Positions 25,796-36,018 of a DNA stretch of 64,000 nucleotides are shown here, one piece after another. The stretch's first letter is position 1; the number at the start of each line of letters is the position of its first letter. The DNA lies in the NCBI GenBank assembly GCA_963720735.1, contig CAVRGL010000001.1:1-64000 (forward strand). The letters run 5' to 3'. The notes beneath the pieces are model-generated. The model was given only the letters and a program-made list of their open reading frames with translations. It searched no databases and was not told the DNA's origin. Source of the stretch: JBBRHQ01 sp963720735. GTDB lineage: Bacteria > Actinomycetota > Thermoleophilia > Solirubrobacterales > 70-9. A program made the position numbers and the translations under genes.

Positions 25796-26872
25796 ATGCA
25801 CGTCGCCTACGTTGTCGGCACGCGGCCGAATTTCGTGAAGACCGCACCGGTCGTCGCCGAGATGCGCCGGCGCTTCCCCGGTTATCGCCACACGATCATC
25901 CACACCGGGCAGCACTACGACCGGATGATGTCGCAGGTCTTCCTCGAGGAGCTCGGGGTGCCGGCGCCGGACCACATGCTCGAGGTCGGATCCGGTAGCC
26001 ACGCGCAGCAGACAGCGCGGGTGATGGAGCGGATCGAGCCGGTGCTGATCGGCGAGCAGCCGGATCTGGTGATGGTTCCCGGCGACGTCAACTCGACCCT
26101 CGCCGCCGCCCTGACCGCGGCGAAGCTGGAGCTCCCGGTGGCCCACATCGAGTCGGGCCTTCGCAGCTTCGACCGTTCGATGCCGGAGGAGATCAACAGG
26201 ATCGTCGCCGACGAGCTATCGGCGCACCTCTTTCTTCACTGCGAGGAGGCGATCGAGAACCTCAGGGCCGAGGGGATCGCGGAGGAGCGCATGCACTTCG
26301 TCGGCAACACGATGATCGACAGCCTGATCGCAGTTGAGAGCCGCTTCCGGGACGCGGGGGCCGCCGAGCGGATCGGTGTCGAGCCCGGCGCCTACCTGCT
26401 GGTCACCCTGCACCGCCCGGCTCTTGTCGACGGGCCCCTTCTCGGCGAGGCGATGGCCCGGCTCGCCGAGGTCGCGACGGAGATGCCCGTCGTCTTTCCG
26501 ATCCACCCACGGACGCGGAAGATGCTCGATTCGGGGTCGATCGATGCCGGGGACGCCCGGCTGATCGACCCGGTCGGCTACCTGGACTTCCTCTCGCTCG
26601 AGGCGGACTCCGCTGCGGTGCTCACGGACTCGGGGGGGATCCAGGAGGAGACGACCTTCCTCGGCGTCCCCTGCTTCACGCTGCGCGACAACACCGAGCG
26701 CCCGATCACGATCCGCGCCGGGACGAACACCCTCCTGGGCCTCGATCCGGCCCGGATCAGCGCGATCCCCGCCCTCCTGGCCGAGCAGCCGGGCGAGCGG
26801 CCGCAGTCGCCGCCGAAGTGGGACGGGAGGGCCTCGGAGCGGATCGCCGAGGTGTTCGAGGCCGAGGCATAG
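25796..26872 (+). CDS. wecB: UDP-N-acetylglucosamine 2-epimerase (non-hydrolysing)
   Basis: 358-aa enzyme interconverting UDP-GlcNAc and UDP-ManNAc for surface glycans. 'VVGTRPNFVKTAPVV' at the start, 'HTGQHYD', 'PVAHIESGLRSFDRSMPEEINR' region and 'TDSGGIQEE' are diagnostic. Divergent from the DegT pair and convergent with infC (13-base gap). It provides a likely amino-sugar link with those aminotransferases. Confidence 0.93.
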   Translation: MHVAYVVGTRPNFVKTAPVVAEMRRRFPGYRHTIIHTGQHYDRMMSQVFLEELGVPAPDHMLEVGSGSHAQQTARVMERIEPVLIGEQPDLVMVPGDVNSTLAAALTAAKLELPVAHIESGLRSFDRSMPEEINRIVADELSAHLFLHCEEAIENLRAEGIAEERMHFVGNTMIDSLIAVESRFRDAGAAERIGVEPGAYLLVTLHRPALVDGPLLGEAMARLAEVATEMPVVFPIHPRTRKMLDSGSIDAGDARLIDPVGYLDFLSLEADSAAVLTDSGGIQEETTFLGVPCFTLRDNTERPITIRAGTNTLLGLDPARISAIPALLAEQPGERPQSPPKWDGRASERIAEVFEAEA

Positions 26873-26885
26873 GCCTGGCGCTCGG

Positions 26886-27485
26886 CTAGCCCGCCGCGGC
26901 CGAGTCCTGGCCGCCGTCACCAGCGGCCTCCTTCCCGGCCTCCCGGGTCGGCGCCAGCAGCATGCTCATGTTGCGGCCCTCCTGCAGCGGCTGTGACTCG
27001 ACCGAGGTCAGCTCGCCCAGATCCTCGACCAGGCGCTGGAGCAGCGTCCTGCCGCGCTCGGGATGGGCCTGCTCGCGACCGCGGAACATGATCGTGATCT
27101 TCACCTTGTCCCCGCCCCGCAGGAAACGCTCCACGTGGCCCTTCTTCGTCTCATAGTCGTGGACTGCGATCTTCGGCCGCAGCTTGATCTCGCGGACGTT
27201 GACCTGCTGCTGGTGCTTGCGGGCGGCCTTCTGCTTCTGCTCCTGCTCGTACTTGTACTTGGAGTAGTCGAGCAGCCGGGTGACCGGGGGCTTGGCGTCG
27301 GCCGCGACCTCGACCAGGTCGAGGTCGGCGTCCTGGGCGCGCTTCAGGGCGTCGTCGATGTCGATGATCCCGACCTGCTCACCGTCGGCCCCGATCAGGC
27401 GAACCTGGGGCACGCGGATGCGCTCGTTGATCCGAGTGGTGTCGCGCTCGGGCGGGCGCCGATCGAACCTGCGCGGAATCGGCAC
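26886..27485 (-). CDS. infC: Translation initiation factor IF-3
   Basis: 199 aa with the N domain ('RINERIRVPQVRLIG'), linker helix ('YSKYKYEQEQKQKAARK') and C domain ('KITIMFRGREQAHPE'). It binds the 30S subunit and controls start-codon selection. The GTG at 27485 is the first start; no Shine-Dalgarno precedes it, the leader instead being pyrimidine-rich (CTCCTCCACC). An ATT lies two codons in, and atypical starts are known for infC elsewhere, so the exact start is open. A short Ala/Gly-rich tail extends the C terminus. Confidence 0.95.
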   Translation of the reverse strand: MPIPRRFDRRPPERDTTRINERIRVPQVRLIGADGEQVGIIDIDDALKRAQDADLDLVEVAADAKPPVTRLLDYSKYKYEQEQKQKAARKHQQQVNVREIKLRPKIAVHDYETKKGHVERFLRGGDKVKITIMFRGREQAHPERGRTLLQRLVEDLGELTSVESQPLQEGRNMSMLLAPTREAGKEAAGDGGQDSAAAG

Positions 27486-27611
27486 TAGGTGGAGGAGAGG
27501 TCGATCTTCAAATGATCAGGAGGTAGGAACAGGGGCACGGCGGGCGCTCAGTGGCGCGGGGTGTGTGGCGTGCCTGCGTTCAACTGGCGGGCAGTATAGA
27601 CCGAGCGGGGA

Positions 27612-29546
27612 TCAACCTGCCGAGACTTCGCTTCGCAGCCGCTCCTCGAACTCCGCGATCTCCACCGACCCGAGGTCGCCCTGATCGTGCGAGCGGACCG
27701 AGACGGCGCCATTGCGCTGCTCGCGGTCTCCTAGGACGAGCATGTAGGGAACCCGGGAGAGCTCGGCGTCGCGAACCTTGCGGCCGACCGACTCGGAGCG
27801 CTCGTCGATCTCGACCCTGAAGTCCCCGCCGCGAAGGCGCCCGGCCAGCTCCTGGGCGTAATCCGCGTGGCGGTCTGCCACCGGCAGCAGCTTCACCTGC
27901 ACCGGCGCCAGCCAGGTCGGGAAGCGGCCGGCGTAGTGCTCGATCAGGATCCCGGCGAAGCGCTCCATCGAGCCGAGCAGGGCACGATGGATCATCACCG
28001 GCCGGTGCGGGGCGTCGTCGGTGCCGGTGTAGGAGAGGTCGAAGCGCTCGGGCATCTGGAAGTCGAGCTGGCAGGTCCCGCACTGCCATGAGCGCCCCAG
28101 GGCGTCGGTGATGTGAAAGTCGATCTTCGGCCCGTAGAAGGCGCCGTCGCCCGGGTTGAGCTGGTACTCGCGACCCTGGCGCTCGAGCGCGTCGGTCAGC
28201 GCCGCCTCGGCCTTCGCCCACTGCTCCTCGCTTCCCATCGACTTCTCGGGGCGGGTCGAGAGCTCGACCCGGACGTCGGTGAAGCCGAAGCGGGCATAGA
28301 GCTCGTCGATCGCCTCGCAGATGTCGATCACCTCGTCGGCGATCTGGTCCTCGGTGCAGAAGACGTGGGCGTCGTCCTGGGTGAAGGCGCGGACCCGCAG
28401 CAGCCCGTGCAGAACGCCCTCGCGCTCGTTGCGCGAGACCCGGCCGAACTCGGCGAGGCGCAGCGGCAGCTCCCGGTAGGAGTGGCGGCGCGAGCCGAAG
28501 ACGAGGCAGGCGCCCGGGCAGTTCATCGGCCGCAGGGCGAAGCGGCGCTCGTCGGATTCCATGAAGTACATGTCGTCGCGGTAGTTCTCCCAGTGCCCGG
28601 AGCGGTGCCAGAGCTCCTCGTCGAGGACCTGCGGCGTGGCGATCTCCTGGTACCCGCGGCGGCGAAGCTGTTCGCGGACCTCGGCCTCGATCAGCCCCAG
28701 CAGCACGGTGCCGTTGGGCAGCCAGAAGGGCATCCCGGGCGCTTCGGGGCGCAGCATGAAGATCCCCAGCTCCGGCCCCAGCCGCCGGTGGTCGCGGGCC
28801 TTCGCCTGCTCGATCCGCTCCAGGTGGGCCTCGAGGTCGGTCTTGGAGAAGAAGGCGGTGCCGTAGATCCGGGTCAGCATCCGGCGGCTCTCGTCACCTC
28901 GCCAGTAGGCGCCGGCGAGCGAATTCAGCTTCAGCGCCTTGATCCGCCCGGTCGAGGGACCATGCGGGCCCCGGCAGAGGTCCTCGAAGGGCCCGTTGCG
29001 ATACAGCGAGACCATCTCGACGCCCTCGTCGCGGATCAGGTCCTCGATCAGCTCGACCTTGTAGTCCTGGTCCTGCCCGCGGAACAGCTCGACCGCCTCG
29101 CCGGCCGGCAGCTCGCGGCGCTCGAAGGGCTCGTCCGCGGCGACGTGGGCGCGCATCGCCTCCTCGATCCTGGGCAGGTCCTCCTCCCCCGGGCCGCTCC
29201 CGTCGGGGAACTCGAAGTCGTAGTAGAAGCCGTCGTCGATCGGCGGGCCGATCGTCACCTGGGCGCCCGGAAAGAGCTCCAGTACAGCTTCTGCCATCAC
29301 GTGGGCCGCGTCGTGGCGGATCAGCTCCAGGGCCTCGGGATCGCGGTCGGTGAGGATCGAGATCTCCTCCCCGTCGCGCAGGCCGAAGGAGAGATCGCAA
29401 AGCTCGCCGTCGGCCCGCACGGCGAGCGCCGCCCTGGCGAGGCCCGGGCCGATTGCCTCGGCGGCATCGGCCCCGGTGGCGCCTTCGGGCAGCTCCAGGG
29501 ACGTCCCGTCGGGCAGCTTCACGGTGATCTCGGCCATCGCGCCCAT
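27612..29546 (-). CDS. thrS: Threonyl-tRNA synthetase
   Basis: About 644 aa. N-terminal TGS domain ('MAEITVKLPDGTSLELPEGA'), editing-type second domain, class II catalytic core with 'LRPMNCPGACLVF' and 'GSRRHSYRELPLR', and C-terminal anticodon-binding domain. It charges tRNA(Thr) and edits Ser-tRNA(Thr). ATG at 29546 or 29537 could start it; the longer frame beyond runs through an intergenic palindrome and is not real. Followed after 126 bases by infC. Confidence 0.97.
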   Translation of the reverse strand: MGAMAEITVKLPDGTSLELPEGATGADAAEAIGPGLARAALAVRADGELCDLSFGLRDGEEISILTDRDPEALELIRHDAAHVMAEAVLELFPGAQVTIGPPIDDGFYYDFEFPDGSGPGEEDLPRIEEAMRAHVAADEPFERRELPAGEAVELFRGQDQDYKVELIEDLIRDEGVEMVSLYRNGPFEDLCRGPHGPSTGRIKALKLNSLAGAYWRGDESRRMLTRIYGTAFFSKTDLEAHLERIEQAKARDHRRLGPELGIFMLRPEAPGMPFWLPNGTVLLGLIEAEVREQLRRRGYQEIATPQVLDEELWHRSGHWENYRDDMYFMESDERRFALRPMNCPGACLVFGSRRHSYRELPLRLAEFGRVSRNEREGVLHGLLRVRAFTQDDAHVFCTEDQIADEVIDICEAIDELYARFGFTDVRVELSTRPEKSMGSEEQWAKAEAALTDALERQGREYQLNPGDGAFYGPKIDFHITDALGRSWQCGTCQLDFQMPERFDLSYTGTDDAPHRPVMIHRALLGSMERFAGILIEHYAGRFPTWLAPVQVKLLPVADRHADYAQELAGRLRGGDFRVEIDERSESVGRKVRDAELSRVPYMLVLGDREQRNGAVSVRSHDQGDLGSVEIAEFEERLRSEVSAG

Positions 29547-29569
29547 GCTAACCACGCCCCCCAACGCCC

Positions 29570-29616
29570 ACGTGGGACCTTTCAACCGCCCTATTGGCGG
29601 TTCAGAAGCCCCACGT
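29570..29616. repeat. Intergenic two-stem palindrome, copy 1
   Basis: Outer arms ACGTGGG (29570-29576) and CCCACGT (29610-29616), inner arms AACCGCC and GGCGGTT, 5-base loop. It shares the 15-base core GGGACCTTTCAACCG with a second copy at 62462-62502. Lies between the 3' end of the membrane-protein pseudogene and thrS, both on -. No T-run, so more like a REP-type element than a classical terminator. Confidence 0.75.
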
Positions 29617-29625
29617 CGCCGGCGC

Positions 29626-31453
29626 TCAGTCGCGGGCCGGGCCCTGGCGGGCCTGGCGGACGGCGACCAGCGGGCAGTTGCTGGCGCCGCGGACCGGCCC
29701 GACCCGCTCCCAGAGGATGTAGGGGCCGGCGTGGCGGACGAGGCGCAGGCTCCGGTAGGGCGTGCCGCCGCGGTCCGCCGAGGCAATCACGAACCGGACC
29801 CCGGGCGGCGGCGCGGGGCCGAGCAGGCCGCCGGGGTCGGGATCGATGCAGACCCGCCCGCCCCGCAACTCCCAGGCGAGGAACGGCACGCCGTGCTCCT
29901 GGTCGAGCAGCTCCGCCGGGGCGAGGACCTGGGCCGCTGAAGCGGCGATCGTCGGGCGCAGCTCGGTCAGCTTCGGCGTGTAGGAGGTCGGCCCGACCGG
30001 GGCCCTGGCCAGGACGATCAGGGTGCAGGCGCCGGCGGCGACGATGAAGAGCGCGGCCGCCAGCGGAGCGAGAATCCCCACCGGGCCGGGCTCACCCCCG
30101 GCGGAGGGCTTCAGGTCGAGCAGGGGGCGGACGATCAGCAGCATCGCCACCGGCGCGATCATCGCCACGGCCTTGGCGGCGGTGTAGGGGGTTCCGCTGA
30201 TGCGAGCCGCAGCGTAGGCGCCGAGCGCCGCCAGCAGCGCCGCCGGGATCGCGTAGTCGCCGCGCCGCAGCGCCCAGCGCAACCCGACCAGGAGCAGCGC
30301 CAGCGCCAGCGCGACCCCGGCGTAGTAGCCGAAGGCCGGAACCGCTCCCGCTCCCGGGGTGAGGCGGAAGTCGCCGGATGGCCAGATCCCCAGCGCCTCG
30401 AAGGGAGAGATCTGGCCGAACAGGTTGCCGAGGCCGGCGCCGGCGGGGGCGAACGTCTCGAAGCCGCCGAAGTCGACCATGCGGCCGATCTCCGGGGCCG
30501 CGAGGACGAAGAAGGTGAGCAGTGCCAGCGCGGCCGGCCGCGCGGCTGCGGCCAGCGCATCGCGGACCGAGCCGGCGCGCATCCGCAGGTCGATCAGGAC
30601 CGCCCCGCCCCAGAACGCCGCCGTTGCCAGCAGCCAGGTGAGGCCCGGGAAGCTGTAGACGTAGACGCTGCCGACTCCGATCAGCGCCAGGGGGACGGCG
30701 AACAGCGCAGAGTCCCCCCAGGCGGCCCGCCTATCGCCCGTCGCGGAGCGCCAGCAGCCCGACCGCGAATGCGAGGAGGAAGAGCGCCTGGGTGGTCTCC
30801 TTGAAAGCGCCCTGGGCGAGGTAGGAGGCGACCATGTAGGGGAGACCGACCAGCAGCGAGCCGAGCAGCCGCCGTCCGGGCGAGAAGGAGCCGAGCGCAC
30901 CCAGGGCGGTCAGGCAGGCGAGCACGGCGACCGCGAGGGTGAAGCCGCCGAAGCCCTGGACGACGCCGACCCCGAGGCCCTGGTGAAGAGCCACCACCAC
31001 CGAGTGCGGCCCCAGCGGGTAGCCCTGCTCGAGAAGCGGCGAGCCGGCGCCCGCGGCGAGCCGGTCCGCGGCGAGCAGGTGCTGCGACATGTCCGGGTCG
31101 AAGCTGGTCCCGAGGATGCCGAAGCGTCCCTCCGCGATGAAGGGCAGCGAGGCGGCGAGCAGCGCCAGGATCGCCACCGGCCCCCCGGCCCGCACGGCCT
31201 CGCGGCCGCCATCGGGCCTGCGGCGCCGCAGGTAGAGGGCCGCGGCGGCTGAGAGCAGAAGGGCTGCGAGCGCCGAGACCGTCCCATTCCCGGGAAGCCG
31301 GACGGTCGCCCAGCAGAGTGCACAGAGCAGCGCCAGGCCAACGGCCGGCGCCGACCATGCGACCCGGCGGCAACCGCAGAGGGAGATCGCCGTCTGACCG
31401 AGAAGCAGCGACGCAGCGCAGACGGCGAGCACCGATACGTAGGTGGCGATCAC
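29626..31453 (-). pseudogene. GT-C-like integral membrane protein, frameshifted
   Basis: Two abutting frames make one protein of roughly 600 aa. The first piece runs from GTG 31453 to a TAG at 30731 (240 aa, about seven membrane segments). The second continues in another frame from about 30745 to 29626. The junction reads 'LALRDGR' then 'RAAWGDSALF', so one base is gained or lost near 30731-30745. The 'FDPDMSQHLLAADRL' loop after an early helix resembles the acidic loop of GT-C (PMT/ArnT-like) glycosyltransferases, and the C-terminal ~120 residues look extracytoplasmic. Function is only suggested; a sequencing error is the alternative to a real pseudogene. Confidence 0.65.
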
Positions 31454-31558
31454 GAGTCGGCGAGGATATGCGCCCCGCAGGCTCCTCTCGCGGGCGCGGG
31501 CGCCCGCCGGTGCGCGGGTGGCGACATCCGGCCGGGATCGGTAGTAGAAACGCGGGGC

Positions 31559-32339
31559 ATGCGACCGCAACGGAAGCCCGCCGGGGCGCTCGCCGTCGCG
31601 ATCAGCGCGATCCTCCTCGCCGCGATCGCCCTCCCCTCCTCCACCCCGGCGAAGCCCCGCTACGGCCACTGGCTGCGCAACGTCAGGATCACCCAGTACT
31701 GGCCGGTGCCCGAATCGTGGTTCAACGGCAGGCGGGTGCGCACCCCCGGGATCTCCGGCCGCCATCGCGTCGACTGGCTCTACTCGGCGAGCGGGCTCTG
31801 CATGGAGGGCGACGGCTACGGGCTGGACGGCCACCGCTATCACCTCGAATCCCCCGGCTCGCAGGGCTGGGTCGACATCCACGGCCACCTGACCACCGAC
31901 TGGGCGGCGCGGCCTCCCTACTGGCGAGCGGTCGGCTGGCGCAACAAGCACGGCGGGGTCACCTATCCCCTGGCCGCCGGAGGCTGGTCGAACGGGCGCC
32001 CGAGGCGGTATCGCCCCCCGAACGGGATCAGCTTCGCCCGCGGGCCCTCACGCCACCTGCGCTTCTGGTACAGCATCGCCACCGACCGCCGCACGATCCC
32101 CAAGGGCCGCTGGGTCTACATCCGCGCCTATCGCCACACCGCCGGCCCGCGGCTGGTTCCGCGCCCAGGACACCGGCGGCGCCGTCAACGGGCACCACAT
32201 CGACGTCTACCGCCCGCCCCCCGGACAGCCGAGCCCGGGCAGGACCCTCACCGGCCGCCCGGTCTGGGTCGCCCCCCGGGGGTTCCGGCCGGTGAGGGGC
32301 GCCGGTCCCGGCGGCGGGGGCGGGGTCGGCCCCGGCTAG
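31559..32339 (+). pseudogene. Secreted 3D-domain protein, frameshifted
   Basis: Signal peptide ('AVAISAILLAAIALPSSTPA') followed by 'ITQYWPVPESWF' and a C-terminal 3D domain, named for its conserved aspartates and found in MltA-like lytic transglycosylases and resuscitation/cell-wall proteins. The domain is split: the first frame reads well to 'WVYIRAYRHTAG' (about 32145), then 'GWFRAQDTGGAVNGHHIDVY' continues from 32151 in the next frame to TAG at 32337. One base too many near 32145-32151 explains it. Otherwise about 260 aa and complete. Confidence 0.75.
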
Positions 32340-32420
32340 AGACGGGACCCGAGTCCGGGATTGACACTTGCGCTCCCGGCCGGGACCGGTTTAGACTCGG
32401 CCGAGGAGGGATTCGACGGT

Positions 32421-33149
32421 ATGGCAAAGGGATCACCCGGCAAGCGCAGTGGGGCCGCCTGGAGAGCGGCCGCGATCCTGGTCGGCGCTCTCATCCTGTT
32501 GCTGATCGCGACCGCCGGTACCGCGACTCCCAAGGGGCAGGTCGCCAAGCAACAGGTGACGGTCTCCGGCGGAAACCGCAGCGCCCACGTGCGGATCTAC
32601 GTACAGCGCGGCTACCTCGAAGTCACCGGGGGCGACGTCAAGGGTTGCGAGCAGTCGACCCGGGCGGGCTGCTGGCTCGGCGCCGTCAGCTCGCTGATGG
32701 TCCAGATGGGCCCCTACAACGACAAGGTCGAGGTCAAGGATCCGCTTCCGCTCCCGCTCACCGTCCATCTCGGGAACGGGTCGGACAAGTTCATCGGCAA
32801 CAACGAACCGGACCGCTGCTATTCCGAGGGCGCCAAGCGCAACCGCTGCTACGGCATGGGTGGCGACGACGTCTGCATCACGGGACAGCGGAACAGCGAC
32901 TGCGTCGGCGGCCCGGGCAATGACGTCTGCAGGCACGGCGCCGGCAGCGATGGCTGCTGGGGGGACGCCGGCAACGACGTCTGCTACATGGGGCCCGGCG
33001 AGGACGGCTGCCACGGCGGCACCGGCAACGACCGCCTCTACGGCGGCCCCGATCCCGACCAGCTCTACGGCGGTCCAGGAAGGGACTACTGCAACGGAGG
33101 GCCGGGCCGGGGCAAGTCCCACACCTGCGAGTACGGCCCCGGGCACTGA
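32421..33149 (+). CDS. Secreted Cys-rich protein with RTX-like GGxGND repeats
   Basis: 242 aa from ATG 32421, with GAGGAGG twelve bases upstream deciding the start. An N-terminal membrane/signal helix ('AAAILVGALILLLIATAG') precedes a ~75-residue beta-rich region, then five or so nonapeptide-like repeats: 'GGPGNDVC', 'GDAGNDVC', 'GGTGNDRL', 'GGPGRDYC'. These resemble hemolysin-type calcium-binding repeats. Unlike standard RTX repeats many carry a Cys, so disulphides and calcium may both stabilise it. No catalytic domain is visible; extracellular role unknown. Confidence 0.75.
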   Translation: MAKGSPGKRSGAAWRAAAILVGALILLLIATAGTATPKGQVAKQQVTVSGGNRSAHVRIYVQRGYLEVTGGDVKGCEQSTRAGCWLGAVSSLMVQMGPYNDKVEVKDPLPLPLTVHLGNGSDKFIGNNEPDRCYSEGAKRNRCYGMGGDDVCITGQRNSDCVGGPGNDVCRHGAGSDGCWGDAGNDVCYMGPGEDGCHGGTGNDRLYGGPDPDQLYGGPGRDYCNGGPGRGKSHTCEYGPGH

Positions 33150-33281
33150 ACCCGCACCCGCGCCGCCTGGCTGTCAAAGGCGAGATTCTGGCCATTTCCG
33201 GCACCAGCGCCCATTGACCAGTCCCCTTCGCGCCTCTAGCTTGCGGCCAATCACCCCTGGCACACGGATCGGAAGGGCTCC

Positions 33282-35908
33282 GTGCGTCGCCTAGTCGCAG
33301 CGCTGCTCTCGGCTGCGGCGCTGCTGGCGGCGGGGAGCATGGCGGCGGTCACCACGGCCTCGGCTGCGCCCGCCGGGACCCGCATCTCCCGGACCTGCAG
33401 ACGATCATCCCCACGGACTCGTTCTCGATTGCCCAGGGAGTGGACGGGCCGGAGTTCCGCTACACGCACCTCGTCTACAACAACGGGCCGGGACCACTGG
33501 AGATCCAGCCGCAGTACAACCCGGCGAGCGGCACCTACCAGGGGATGCAGCAGCTGTTCACCCACAACGCCGCCGGAGCCTGGTCGCTGGTCAGCCAGCG
33601 CCGCGTGCCCGACGCGTTCATCTTCCACGCCGAGCACGGCCACTTCCACTTCCCGCTCGCCTCCTTCGGTCTCTACAAGGTGGCCTCCGGAGGTGGCATC
33701 GGTGCCCCGGTGACGGCCTCGCCGAAGAACGGATTCTGCATCTCGGACTCCTACATCTACAACTCGACGGTGGAGCACAGCGGGGCGTTCGTCGGCACGC
33801 AGGGGAGCTGCGCAGACCCGACGACCCTGCGCGGCCTGTCCGTCGGCGGCGCCGACGAGTACGACTACCGCGACCCGGGTCAGGCCATCCCCTTCAGCGG
33901 AGTGCCGGACGGCACCTACTGGTTCCGCGCCGTCACCGACCCGAACAACGACTTCGTCGAGGCGAACGAGTCCAACAACGAGACCGACGTCCTGGTGACC
34001 ATCGCCAACGGGCAGGTCACGCCGCTCGTCACGGCCCACGCCGACACCACCCCGCCGGCGATCAGCATGACCGCCCCCACAGACGGCGCCTCGGTGAGTG
34101 GCAACGTCAATCTGACAGCGACTACGCCGGTCACCGGCGCCAACCGGGTCACCTTCATCGTCGATGGCACTCCGGTCGGCACCTCGTCGGACGCGGCAGC
34201 GCCGTACCGCTTCAGCTGGAACAGCACTACCGTCCCCGACGGGCAGCACTGGGTCGCCGCCCGGGTCACCGACGACCAGGGCCGCACCAGCACCTCGGGC
34301 GTCGTGGCGCTGAACGTCGCCAACACGGGGCCGACATCGGGTCCCCTGGCGATCGATTCTTCCTCGAGCGCCGACGGCCGCGGGACGGTCTCCAGTTCGA
34401 CCCAGGTCCCGCATGGCGGCGATCTCCTCCTTGCCTTCGTCTCCTCGGATGGCCCGACCAGCGGCGCGCAGACCGCGACCGTGTCGGGCGGTGGGCTTGC
34501 CTGGTCCCTAGTCCGCCGCGCCAACGGGCGGCTGGGGACGTCCGAGATCTGGAAGGCGAACGGGCCCTCCGCCCCGGGCAGCGTAAATGTCACTTCAACA
34601 CCGAACTCGTCGGGCTTCGACCAGTCACTCAGCGTGGTCGCGTTCTCGGGGGCGGGCGGCGTCGGGGCATCCTCCGCCGCCTCCGCGGCGAGCGGCGCAC
34701 CGACGACGAGCCTGACCACCACCCGGAACGGATCCTGGGTGTTCGGCGCCGGAAACGATTGGGATGGCGCGGTTCAGAGGACCGTGGGCTCCGGGCAGGT
34801 GATGCGCCACCAGTGGATCGACTCACAGGTCGGCGACACGTTCTGGATGCAGTCGCAGAGCTCACCGACTCCTTCGAGCGGCACGGCCGTGCCGATCAAC
34901 GACACCGCGCCTACCAACCATCAATGGAACCTGGCCGCGGTCGAGATCCTGCCGTCCACCTCGGGTCCACCGCCACCCCCGGACACCTCCCCGCCGCAGG
35001 TGACCATCTCCGATCCATCTCAGGGCGCTACGGTCAGCGGGATCGTCAACCTCGGGGCGGTCGCGGCCGACAACGTCGGCGTCACCAGCCTTCGGTTCAA
35101 GGTCGACGGCCAGCCGCTCGGCTCGCCGATCACCTCGCCGCCGTTCATGACCCAGTGGGACACACGCAGCTTCTCGGCCGGTCAGCACACGATCACGGCC
35201 GAGGCCTCAGATGCGGCGGGCAACGTCGGTACCTCGCCTCCGGTCACGGTGACGGTCAACAACAGCGCACCCCCGCCGGCAACGATCACGATCGACACGC
35301 AGAAATCCGCCCACGGGACCAACAAGCTGACCAGTCCCGCGGTGACCACTACCGCGAGCGACGTCGTCGTCGCCTACGTCGGCTTCGATGGCCCCAACGC
35401 TCCGGGAGCTCAGACCGCGACCGTCGCCGGCGGAGGCCTCACCTGGACGCTGGTCAAGCGCTCGAACACCCAGGCGGGAGATGCCGAGATCTGGACGGCC
35501 AAGGCGTCGGGCCCACTGACCAACTCGGTAATCACCGCAACGCCCGCGAGCAGCGGCTTCTCGGGCAACCTCACGGTGATCGCCTACAAGGGCGCCTCGG
35601 GCGTCGGGGTAGCGGGCGCCGCCGGCGCACCGTCAGGCGCGCCTGACATCTACCTCCCGGGCATCGGCACGGGTTCGTGGGTGTTCGCCGTAGGCAACGA
35701 CTGGGATCGCGCCGTGGCGCGCACCCCGATCGCCGGCCAGGTGCTGCGGGATCAGTGGCTCGCCACCAGTGTCGGAGACTCCTTCTGGGTCCAATCGACG
35801 GCGGCGCCCAACACCGCGCCGGGGCTGGTCACGATCCACGACAACGCCCCGACCAACGATCGCTGGAACTACGCGGCGGTCGAGGTGCTTCCCGCGCCGG
35901 GAGGGTAG
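33282..35908 (+). pseudogene. Lysyl-oxidase-like protein with duplicated Ig-like/beta modules, frameshifted
   Basis: The signal peptide is in one frame from GTG 33282 ('VAALLSAAALLAAGSMAA'), while the mature protein ('PDLQTIIPTDSFSIAQGVDG') is in another, open to 35908. Restoring one G near 33376 joins them. The first ~220 mature residues form a lysyl-oxidase-like domain with a copper-type His cluster in 'FHAEHGHFHFP'. Then come an Ig-like domain ('TAPTDGASVSGNVNLTA'), a ~180-residue beta domain, a second Ig-like domain and a second copy of the beta domain, ending 'WNYAAVEVLPAPGG'. Extracellular, possibly cross-linking or matrix-associated. Confidence 0.72.
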
Positions 35909-36018
35909 GGCTCGAAGTCCTCCCGATGGGCGCCGGGCTGTGTCCGGCTGACCAAACGGAGGATGAAAAGCGACTGATTGCCGCTGATACAGGACGCCCG
36001 GGGGCGTTGACTCTGTAG

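Noticed and set aside
27486..27540. Tiny + strand ORF with good Shine-Dalgarno-like sequence before infC
   Set aside because: It is only four codons long (ATG at about 27511), and the purine tract is simply the complement of the infC leader.
28113..30047. Long + strand open frame (about 640 codons) opposite thrS
   Set aside because: It is the complement of a well-conserved thrS gene; long antisense frames are expected in high-GC DNA, and the product is low-complexity with no family signature.
32361..32397. TTGACA followed by TAGACT before the RTX-like gene
   Set aside because: The boxes are 25 bases apart rather than about 17, so a normal sigma-70-type promoter is unlikely.
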